This document shows, one piece after another, positions 1-4,886 of a stretch of DNA of 6,132 nt. How positions within the stretch are numbered: position 1 is the first letter of the stretch; each line of letters opens with the position of its first letter. Origin of the DNA: a bacterium. GTDB taxonomy: Bacteria; Krumholzibacteriota; Krumholzibacteriia; Krumholzibacteriales; WJIX01. The stretch lies in contig JAGHBT010000052.1 of assembly GCA_021160845.1 (NCBI GenBank), positions 1 to 6,132 of the forward strand, in the 5' to 3' direction. The notes below the pieces were generated by a model. It was not told where the DNA came from. It did not search any database and saw only the letters and a list, made by a program, of their open reading frames with translations. The position numbers and the translations under genes are program-made.

Positions 1-912
1 GGATAGAGAAAGTGTCTGTAATTTCCCGTCGGCAAAACTTCTGAATAGAGGCATGGATGTTCCGAGTACTTCACGCCCACCGAAAAATAAGAGTGTTGTA
101 ATAATAATACCCGCGATAAGAACGGGCAGAGGTTGTTTGAAAGGGATGTTTTTGAATGCCTTTTGGGTTTTGTCAAATGTCGTGATGAATAATAAGCCAG
201 CCGCGCCGCTCATTACTCCAGCCAGGGGAAGCAGCATCAGAATATAGAGATTGTTTGCGGCAGGCGGGGTGGATACCGTAAAGACTGGGTTCTGCCCGAG
301 AGAGCGAGAAGTGATCACAGCTACACAACCCGCAAGGATCGAGGGGAAGAGATCTGAATATTTAAGGGATTTTTTGCTGAGTATTTCAACCGCGAAAAAA
401 GCCCCGCCGATGGGTGAATAAAAAATAGCACTGATAATGCCGCTCATGCCGCATATTGCTGCTGTACGAAGCGCCTCATAGTATTTAATCTTAAATGCTT
501 TAAGGACACTAGAACAAATCTGGGAACTAATACCGGCCCCAATCCTTGAAAGCGGGCCAACTATTCCCCCACTTCCTAAACATCCCAGGGTTAAGAGAGT
601 CGCCGGTATTTTCATTAATGTATCGGGCGTACTAAATTTGCCTTGTTTGTGATTGACAGTATGTATATAACTGAATGTTCCATCATAGCTGGTGTCTGAA
701 AAGTATCTTAGAATGAAAAAACCGACAATGAGCGTTCCTGCGATAGGGAATAGGAAGCCTGGAACACGAGGTACACGCGTAACATATTTGGTTATGAATT
801 CAAGAGTAAGTGTGAAAATTGCAACAATTACAGATCCGTTTATTCCTGCCAGAGCAGATATGACTAAAATGCCTAAGAATTCATGAATTGATTTTTTATG
901 TTCTTTCTCCAT
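1..912 (-). CDS. ClC-family chloride channel/transporter, C-terminal part outside window
   Basis: An open frame of 304 codons runs from an ATG at 912 off the left edge, so the C-terminal part is missing. It encodes a multi-span membrane protein with the ClC signature: GSGGIVGPLSRIGAG (residues 113-127) corresponds to the GREGP region, and YSPIGGAFFAVEIL (165-178) to the internal APLAG...EE helix. ClC proteins move chloride or other anions across the inner membrane as Cl-/H+ exchangers or channels. Here the external gating Glu of GREGP is Val118 and the internal proton Glu is Ile177. The GSGIPE filter is not clear; the nearest match is YDGTF at 76-80. These changes predict uncoupled, channel-like transport (inference). 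An in-frame stop just upstream (TAG at 921-919) makes 912 the most upstream ATG, although its ribosome site is weak. It lies 38 bases after the glycosyltransferase stop on the same strand and is probably cotranscribed. The ClC fold is confident; the ion selectivity is not. Confidence 0.85.
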   Translation of the reverse strand, partial: MEKEHKKSIHEFLGILVISALAGINGSVIVAIFTLTLEFITKYVTRVPRVPGFLFPIAGTLIVGFFILRYFSDTSYDGTFSYIHTVNHKQGKFSTPDTLMKIPATLLTLGCLGSGGIVGPLSRIGAGISSQICSSVLKAFKIKYYEALRTAAICGMSGIISAIFYSPIGGAFFAVEILSKKSLKYSDLFPSILAGCVAVITSRSLGQNPVFTVSTPPAANNLYILMLLPLAGVMSGAAGLLFITTFDKTQKAFKNIPFKQPLPVLIAGIIITTLLFFGGREVLGTSMPLFRSFADGKLQTLSLS

Positions 913-950
913 ATTATACTATTCGCAGAATTCTTGATAAGACTTAATAA

Positions 951-2033
951 CTATGTATTCTTTTCCTTTTTGACAAGTGTTGTCATTGCTTTTTCAACAC
1001 GTTTCATATTGGCTTCCCATAGGCCTCGGTCTAGGATTATACGGGTGTTAATTTTACGTGCTTTTTCAACAAAAACCTTGTCTCTTGCTGTTTTGATTAC
1101 ATGTTTGGCGAGTGTGGTGGGGGCATCGGTAGGAATTATAATTCCGTTTTCCCCTTCAGTAATCCATTCTCTGTTTCCCTTGAGGTCTGTTACGATAGGG
1201 GTTAACCCGCTTGCCATTGCTTCGAGTAGTGATACGGAAGTAGAATCGGAAAGTGATGTAGATATATAGATATCGCTTTTTCGTAGCTCTCGTGAGAGTT
1301 CTTCAGGATTTAATCTTCCTTTGAAACTAAAATTTTCTTTTACCCCAAGTTTCTCCGTTTTTTTCTGCAGGTTCTCACGCTCCGGGCCGTCTCCACAGAT
1401 AATAAAGTGGGCATTGATCTCCTTCAGAATATAGGGGGAGGCGTCGATTAAGAGATCAAGATTGTAAATATTATAGAGATTGCGAGTACTTATTATTAAT
1501 GTGGTATCATTTTCTACGCGTGTTTCCCTGGCTTCTGTGGACGTATAAAAAATAGTTTTGTCTACGCCGAAGTATATTTTAAGGATTTTTTTCTTTGAAG
1601 CGCCGGCTTCAATGGCAATTCTGGAAAGATCTTCGGAATCAGTGGTGACTAAATCGGCTTTTCCCAAGGTGTGTTTAATCTGCAGTTTATGGATGAAGTG
1701 TTTCTTGTAATCTACAAGAAGATCAGATCCAAGGGCTGATACAGCGAATGGGCGAACCCCGCATAGGGATCCGAGCAATCCGTATCCGCTGATATAGAGT
1801 GAATTAACTATATCCGGCTGGAACTTGCCGAGTTCTTTCTTTAATATTGCCAGCGATGAGAGATATCCAAGAAGATTCGTGGGCAGGTACTTCTTAAGTC
1901 GTATTACCCGTACAGGGGAATTTTTTGTTTCTTCAAAGGAGAGTAAAAGGACTTCATGTCCTTGTGTTTTAAAAAACTCTCCCCAGCGTTTTATGTGGGT
2001 AAGTGAGCCATCCCCGAGAATCGCGATTCGCAT
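951..2033 (-). CDS. GT4-family glycosyltransferase
   Basis: This 360-residue cytoplasmic or membrane-associated enzyme has the two Rossmann halves of a GT-B fold. It probably transfers a sugar from a nucleotide sugar to a glycan or lipid acceptor with retention of configuration; donor and acceptor cannot be told. Visible marks are the N-terminal MRIAILGDGSLTHIKRW strand and loop, a central ADLVTTDSEDL segment followed by KILKIYFGVDKTIF (typical of GT4), the ICGDGPERENL nucleotide-binding segment, and SLLEAMASG near residues 268-276. The usual E-x7-E pair appears as Asp263-x7-Glu271, a variant I believe occurs in the family. The length is normal for GT4. The ATG at 2033 has a good ribosome site (GGAAAGGG) about seven bases upstream. 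It lies 124 bases after the PilZ-like gene and 38 before the ClC gene. A role in exopolysaccharide or lipopolysaccharide assembly is inference; no other polysaccharide genes are in view. Confidence 0.9.
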   Translation of the reverse strand: MRIAILGDGSLTHIKRWGEFFKTQGHEVLLLSFEETKNSPVRVIRLKKYLPTNLLGYLSSLAILKKELGKFQPDIVNSLYISGYGLLGSLCGVRPFAVSALGSDLLVDYKKHFIHKLQIKHTLGKADLVTTDSEDLSRIAIEAGASKKKILKIYFGVDKTIFYTSTEARETRVENDTTLIISTRNLYNIYNLDLLIDASPYILKEINAHFIICGDGPERENLQKKTEKLGVKENFSFKGRLNPEELSRELRKSDIYISTSLSDSTSVSLLEAMASGLTPIVTDLKGNREWITEGENGIIIPTDAPTTLAKHVIKTARDKVFVEKARKINTRIILDRGLWEANMKRVEKAMTTLVKKEKNT

Positions 2034-2097
2034 AAACTTTACCCTTTCCTTATGTGGTGTTTTTATACATATCTGAAGGCTATAATTAATCGGGATA

Positions 2098-2126
2098 AAT
2101 GTATATATTTTTTAGTTGAGCGCCAA
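2098..2126 (-). promoter_or_regulatory. Candidate sigma-70 type promoter for the glycosyltransferase gene
   Basis: On the minus strand TTGGCG (2126-2121) and TACATT (2103-2098) are separated by 17 bases. Each matches the consensus hexamers at four of six positions. The predicted transcript would start near 2091, about 58 bases before the glycosyltransferase ATG. The match is modest and the region is AT-rich, so chance is likely. If real, the gene could be transcribed independently of the PilZ-like gene. Confidence 0.25.
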
Positions 2127-2157
2127 TTATTTAATAGCGAATGACAGGAACTGGCGG

Positions 2158-3141
2158 TTATAATTTTTCCAGTATTGACATTCCTCCTTCGCCATATTCG
2201 GGAAAAACAGCTTTGAAATCACTTCTTTCACCGGGGTTGGATATTAGGCGTGCGATTTCTTCAGGAATATCATCGGTGCTTAAGATTACTTTATCAAATG
2301 AAACGTGAGGCAACTTAGGTTTATTGAACAGGCTTGCTCCTATATTCAGAACTTCTTGGAAATTTTCGAGAACATTATCCGGTATCATTTTAGATTGAAT
2401 GTGGGAATTTGCTGTTTCCGGGGGGATCTCCGCGAGAGCGCTGCCTATAAAGATAGAAGAATTCAGGTCGTTTATCCAGACTATCTTTACAGATCCATCG
2501 TCAAGAATAAAAGAAGCAATTGTTGAAGGGGTGTCTTTATTTATTTCGACGGGGGTTCCGGAGGAAAGTTCCGGTTTTGATCCCATGAGGCTTTCCAGAA
2601 GTTCACTTGTGGTTGAAGAGGTTGGGATTGAAGTTTCTTTTTTTTCATCTCCTCTCGTTTCAGCGGGTTCAGTCACCTTTGTTTGTTCAGTTGTTTCCGT
2701 TTGTTCAGTTTTCTCCTCGGCGGATTTTCCTTTCGGTGCTGTTTTAATATCGTCTATTCTGTGCATTTCTATCAATTTAACGGCGATTCCGGTATTGGTG
2801 TCCGCTATTGATCCGTCATTGGACCATTCTGTAAAACCTGTTATCTTGATTATTTCCGATTCAGAGGTTCGAAGTTTAAATTCTATTAGAGAACCTGGAG
2901 GGATATTCTGATCTGATTCAAGAAACACCCTATTGAATAGAGCTCTTCTTGGGTTTTTACGTATATCCTGAGCATCCGCAGTGCTCATCAATTTAAGATC
3001 CGTTATGTACTCGCTACTTATGCTGGAATACTTATGTTTTTGCTTTATCGCGTTTATTTTTATTCTCCTGTTTGTATTTGTTGAAATCCGGTATAACCCA
3101 GTCAAAATACGAAGTTGTTTCTGAGTTGAAATGCATAACAC
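2158..3141 (-). CDS. PilZ-like protein with a C-terminal CheX/CheC-like domain
   Basis: This 327-residue protein is probably soluble, with no signal peptide or membrane span seen. Residues about 68-127 look like the second half of a PilZ beta-barrel: FNRVFLES, then IPPGSLIEFKL, then IIKITGFTEW, then TGIAVKLIEM. The c-di-GMP motifs are degraded: a possible RxxxR is present at 61-65, but no clear D/N-x-S-x-x-G follows. Residues about 134-185 are a Thr/Glu/Lys-rich, probably disordered linker. Residues about 195-327 form a second domain with ENFQEVLNIGASLFN at 259-273, which recalls the E..N helix of CheC/CheX-type phosphatases. I do not know a named family for it. The start is GTG at 3141, with GGGAG four to five bases upstream. 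It heads the minus-strand group, so its job may be c-di-GMP-type or chemotaxis-like control of surface functions (inference). The domain calls are tentative; the reading frame itself is solid. Confidence 0.7.
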   Translation of the reverse strand: MLCISTQKQLRILTGLYRISTNTNRRIKINAIKQKHKYSSISSEYITDLKLMSTADAQDIRKNPRRALFNRVFLESDQNIPPGSLIEFKLRTSESEIIKITGFTEWSNDGSIADTNTGIAVKLIEMHRIDDIKTAPKGKSAEEKTEQTETTEQTKVTEPAETRGDEKKETSIPTSSTTSELLESLMGSKPELSSGTPVEINKDTPSTIASFILDDGSVKIVWINDLNSSIFIGSALAEIPPETANSHIQSKMIPDNVLENFQEVLNIGASLFNKPKLPHVSFDKVILSTDDIPEEIARLISNPGERSDFKAVFPEYGEGGMSILEKL

Positions 3142-3147
3142 GTATCT

Positions 3148-3218
3148 CCCGGGGAACTTTTTTTAAGGTTTTCAACCTTATTCTATAACACTATATCGTC
3201 TTTGTGCCCCGGGAACTT
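3148..3218. repeat. Paired 12-base CCCGGGGAACTT / CCCCGGGAACTT repeats
   Basis: CCCGGGGAACTT at 3148-3159 and CCCCGGGAACTT at 3207-3218 are direct repeats identical at 11 of 12 positions, 59 bases apart, and GC-rich in an otherwise AT-rich region. The first overlaps the ribosome site of the PilZ-like gene on the minus strand; the second lies further upstream of that gene. They could be binding sites for a regulator or RNA-structure elements. No function is shown by sequence alone. Confidence 0.5.
3164..3180 (-). repeat. Short hairpin in the leader of the PilZ-like gene
   Basis: TAAGGTT (3164-3170) and AACCTTA (3174-3180) are perfect 7-base inverted repeats with a three-base loop. In the minus-strand transcript the hairpin would be followed by A residues, not U residues, so it is not a terminator for that gene. 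It lies about 23 bases before the GTG start and may be a leader hairpin or an operator. Confidence 0.45.
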
Positions 3219-3245
3219 GAATAAAAAAGTAATTTTGCCGGGGCA
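3205..3245. repeat. GC-rich inverted repeat in the divergent intergenic region
   Basis: TGCCCCGG (3205-3212) and CCGGGGCA (3238-3245) are a perfect 8-base inverted repeat around a 25-base AT-rich spacer. The left arm overlaps the second CCCCGGGAACTT repeat. The spacer contains a smaller ACTT/AAGT pair. This is either a pair of operator half-sites or a strong RNA stem. Confidence 0.5.
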
Positions 3246-3255
3246 TTTTCAGCGT

Positions 3256-3269
3256 GTTACTAGTTACTA
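3256..3269. repeat. Tandem 7-base repeat GTTACTA x2
   Basis: GTTACTA occurs twice in immediate succession (3256-3262 and 3263-3269). It lies between the GC-rich inverted repeat and the candidate promoter of the DNA glycosylase gene. It may be a pair of protein half-sites or a chance repeat. Confidence 0.35.
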
Positions 3270-3307
3270 TCTATACCGGGTTGTTTAAAGATTTATTTGA
3301 ATCGTTA

Positions 3308-3337
3308 ATGACAGGAATAGACCTGAGGTACTATATT
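3308..3337 (+). promoter_or_regulatory. Candidate sigma-70 type promoter for the DNA glycosylase gene
   Basis: ATGACA (3308-3313) and TATATT (3332-3337) each match the -35 and -10 consensus at five of six positions, with an 18-base spacer. The transcript would start near 3344, about 50 bases before the preferred ATG at 3394. It is the best promoter-like pair I see in the window. Confidence 0.45.
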
Positions 3338-3393
3338 CATTAAAGTACGGTTTATCTTTGGTCTGTTTGGACAGAAGGAAAGAAAAGAAGAAT

Positions 3394-4068
3394 ATGAGAG
3401 AATCCTTAAAGCTGATTAATATTTTCAACATTCTGAAAAGGTATTATGGGCCAAGAAACTGGTGGCCGGTAACACCACCCGGAAAGCTCTATCCTGAATA
3501 TACAGGGGGGCCTGAAAATAGTGAACAGAGATTCGAGGTTGCTGTCGGAGCTATCCTTACGCAAAATACTTCGTGGAAAAATGCCGCGTTAGCAATTAAA
3601 AGTCTTAACGAATCAAACAACTTAAATCCCGAAGCTATTATGAGGATTGAAAACAAACAACTTGGTAAAATTATTCGTTCTTCCGGGTATTACAATATGA
3701 AGGCCCGGAAACTTAAGGTGCTTGCCGGTTATTTTCTCCAGAAGATCGAAACGAATCGTGAGTCACTCCTTGAGCTATACGGAATAGGGCCGGAGACCGC
3801 GGATTCTATTTTGTTATATGCTTTTAACAAACCTTACTTTGTAATTGATGCCTATACGAGAAGGATCTTCGGGAGAATGAAAATAATAGATGCGGATGAT
3901 TCCTATGAAGCTATTAGAGAATACTTTGAAACAAACCTTCCTTTTGAGAGCTGGTTGTTCAATGAATATCACGCTCTCATCGTTGAACACGCCAAATCCT
4001 TCTGCCGGAAAACCCCTCTTTGCGATGATTGCCCAATAAGTTATATCTGCGGTTTAACTGGTGATTGA
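3394..4068 (+). CDS. HhH-GPD DNA glycosylase (endonuclease III-like, MagIII-like) with [4Fe-4S] loop
   Basis: A 224-residue base-excision repair enzyme that should flip a damaged, probably alkylated, base out of DNA and cut its glycosidic bond. Features in order are NWWP at 23-26, the FEVAVGAILTQNTSWKNA segment typical of this family, the helix-hairpin-helix GIGPETADSILLYA (130-143), the catalytic Asp152 in VIDAYTRRI, and a C-terminal cluster with Cys204, 210, 213 and 219. The residue matching endonuclease III Lys120 is Glu134, at the correct 18-residue distance from the Asp, as in MagIII. This predicts a monofunctional glycosylase without beta-lyase activity. The cysteine spacing is C-x5-C-x2-C-x5-C, one residue shorter than E. 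coli Nth. The ATG at 3394 is preceded by a purine-rich AAGGAAAGAAAAGAAG run; an in-frame TTG at 3358 would add 12 residues (236 in all). The gene stands alone, divergent from the PilZ-like gene. Substrate is inferred from family resemblance. Confidence 0.9.
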   Translation: MRESLKLINIFNILKRYYGPRNWWPVTPPGKLYPEYTGGPENSEQRFEVAVGAILTQNTSWKNAALAIKSLNESNNLNPEAIMRIENKQLGKIIRSSGYYNMKARKLKVLAGYFLQKIETNRESLLELYGIGPETADSILLYAFNKPYFVIDAYTRRIFGRMKIIDADDSYEAIREYFETNLPFESWLFNEYHALIVEHAKSFCRKTPLCDDCPISYICGLTGD

Positions 4069-4144
4069 GTGACCAAGAAATGTTTTTTGTTCCAACATTA
4101 GGGAAAAACTCCGGATGAACCTGATCGTTATATCGAATAGATTT

Positions 4145-4173
4145 TTAGTGTAACCACCGATCCACTGATTTTT
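4145..4173 (+). terminator. Weak candidate intrinsic terminator after the glycosylase gene
   Basis: TTAGTG (4145-4150) can pair with CACTGA (4163-4168) in six pairs including one G-U, around a 12-base loop, followed directly by five T residues. It starts 77 bases after the glycosylase stop on the same strand. The stem is short and AT-rich and the T run is short, so the call is weak. Confidence 0.3.
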
Positions 4174-4298
4174 CTGCTCTCCGACACGAAAAATTTGATT
4201 ATCATTCTGAATTTATTTTGCTCTGTCCTATGTGAACAATTCTTGCGCTATGCTTATGGCAGGCAAGTTATGGGAGGGGTGATAGACGCTATGATAAT

Positions 4299-4312
4299 TT
4301 GTTAAATAACAA
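4299..4312. repeat. AT-rich inverted repeat TTGTTA-AA-TAACAA
   Basis: Perfect 6-base arms with a two-base spacer lie about 165 bases upstream of the STAS start. The symmetry resembles a dimeric regulator site more than an RNA hairpin. Chance is possible in AT-rich DNA. Confidence 0.3.
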
Positions 4313-4411
4313 GAGGTTGCCAGGGGTTTCGCGAATACAAAGGTTTTGCTGACAGGTTTGTAACAACTTGCCGGACAGAATGTTATGAACTTTGAAGTGG
4401 GGCAGTAAAAA

Positions 4412-4431
4412 TTTAATCAAATATGATTAAA
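4412..4431. repeat. Inverted repeat TTTAATCA-AATA-TGATTAAA upstream of the STAS gene
   Basis: Perfect 8-base arms separated by four bases lie 46 bases before the STAS ATG. The right arm overlaps a -10-like TATGAT (4422-4427), so a dimeric regulator bound here could block or aid transcription of the STAS-kinase pair. No matching -35 hexamer is seen at the right distance. Confidence 0.45.
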
Positions 4432-4477
4432 AATATGTCAAGTGGATAGAAATTTATCACGTGTGAGGGGTTTTAAA

Positions 4478-4801
4478 ATGACCGGATTCAGGATTGAAAA
4501 AAGAGATAGGAAAATGGATGGGAGTTGTCTGGTGGTTCCGGCGGGGCGGCTTGATAGTGACGGCGCCTTGAAAATGGAAGATGAGCTAACAGGGTTGTTA
4601 AGGGGTAAATCAATTAATCTGACAATCGATTTTAAGGATCTTTTGTCAATTTCAGAAGAGGGGTTGGGGATGTTGTTGGGAATTGTGTCTTCCTTCCGTG
4701 AGGAAGGGGGCTCTGTAGATTTCTTAAACGTCCCAGGCAAAATTGACGCGAAGATTAAAATGATTGGAGCCAATAAGTATTTTGAGGATGTAGATGGATA
4801 G
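4478..4801 (+). CDS. STAS-domain protein, anti-sigma factor antagonist-like
   Basis: A 107-residue single-domain cytoplasmic protein of normal length for SpoIIAA/RsbV-type STAS proteins. These bind an anti-sigma kinase or another partner and are usually switched by phosphorylation of a Ser or Thr. It shows an early strand CLVVPAGRLDSDGA, the strand INLTIDFKDLLSIS, the loop EEGLGMLLG (60-68), and a final helix around KIKMIGANKYF. In SpoIIAA the loop reads DSSGLG, with the second Ser phosphorylated; here that position is Glu61, preceded by Glu60 and Ser59. So the usual phosphoacceptor is absent, and the Glu may mimic the phosphorylated state (inference). The ATG at 4478 has GAGGGG seven bases upstream and is preferred over an in-frame GTG at 4442, which has no such site. 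The kinase-like gene follows 85 bases later on the same strand and is the likely partner. Confidence 0.85.
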   Translation: MTGFRIEKRDRKMDGSCLVVPAGRLDSDGALKMEDELTGLLRGKSINLTIDFKDLLSISEEGLGMLLGIVSSFREEGGSVDFLNVPGKIDAKIKMIGANKYFEDVDG

Positions 4802-4822
4802 AGTGTGATAGTGCTTTGCAGC

Positions 4823-4846
4823 GGTAATTGCTTAACCTGTTTTTTT
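4823..4846 (+). terminator. Weak hairpin plus T-run between the STAS and kinase genes
   Basis: GGTAA (4823-4827) can pair with TTAACC (4832-4837) if one A is bulged, around a TTGC loop. Seven T residues follow at 4840-4846. It is too weak for a firm terminator, but it could lower transcription of the kinase gene relative to the STAS gene. Confidence 0.2.
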
Positions 4847-4851
4847 AGAGC

Positions 4852-4858
4852 AGGAGGG
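4852..4858 (+). promoter_or_regulatory. Strong Shine-Dalgarno sequence AGGAGGG without a conventional start behind it
   Basis: AGGAGGG is the strongest ribosome-site match in the window. No ATG or GTG in the kinase frame follows at normal distance. The first in-frame options after the TAG at 4866-4868 are CTG at 4869 (10 bases after the site) and TTG at 4887 (with its own AAAAAGGG six bases upstream). A TTG directly behind it (4859) would open only a 16-codon peptide ending at 4909. It therefore bears on how the kinase start is chosen. Confidence 0.4.
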
Positions 4859-4886
4859 TTGCCGGTAGCTGGAAAAAGGGATTATT

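Larger units (their letters stand above)
4069..4477. other. 409-base stretch without a recognisable gene
   Basis: No convincing coding frame of useful length, tRNA or known riboswitch is seen on either strand between the glycosylase stop and the STAS start. It holds a possible weak terminator (4145-4173), two AT-rich inverted repeats (4299-4312 and 4412-4431) and the STAS ribosome site (GAGGGG at 4465-4470). A distant pair GGCAAGTT (4262-4269) / AACTTGCC (4365-4372) is also present. The length suggests a leader or control region for the STAS-kinase pair, but I found no promoter with two good hexamers. Confidence 0.6.

Noticed and set aside
898..1269. Plus-strand open frame of 123 codons across the ClC/glycosyltransferase junction
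   Set aside because: Antisense to the conserved C-terminal half of the glycosyltransferase; its apparent hydrophobic segments are a by-product of the opposite strand.
2399..2911. Plus-strand open frame of 170 codons
   Set aside because: It lies wholly antisense to the PilZ-like gene, whose frame shows recognisable domains. The antisense product is low in domain-like pattern and has no ribosome site that stands out.
2140..3317. Shared 11-mer AATGACAGGAA at 2140-2150 and 3307-3317
   Set aside because: The second copy falls in a plausible -35 element, but the first has only 12 bases to the next TATAAT, which overlaps the end of the PilZ-like gene. Most likely coincidence.
4079..4099. AATGTT/AACATT hairpin just after the glycosylase stop
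   Set aside because: Short, AT-only stem with no T run after it, so it does not qualify as a terminator on the plus strand.
4262..4372. Distant inverted repeat GGCAAGTT/AACTTGCC, considered as the closing stem of a structured RNA or riboswitch
   Set aside because: The enclosed ~95 bases show no nested stems or motif of a known riboswitch (including c-di-GMP classes), so an 8-base match is not enough.
4438..4773. Minus-strand open frame of 111 codons
   Set aside because: Mirror of the STAS gene; the plus-strand frame has a good ribosome site and a clear STAS pattern.
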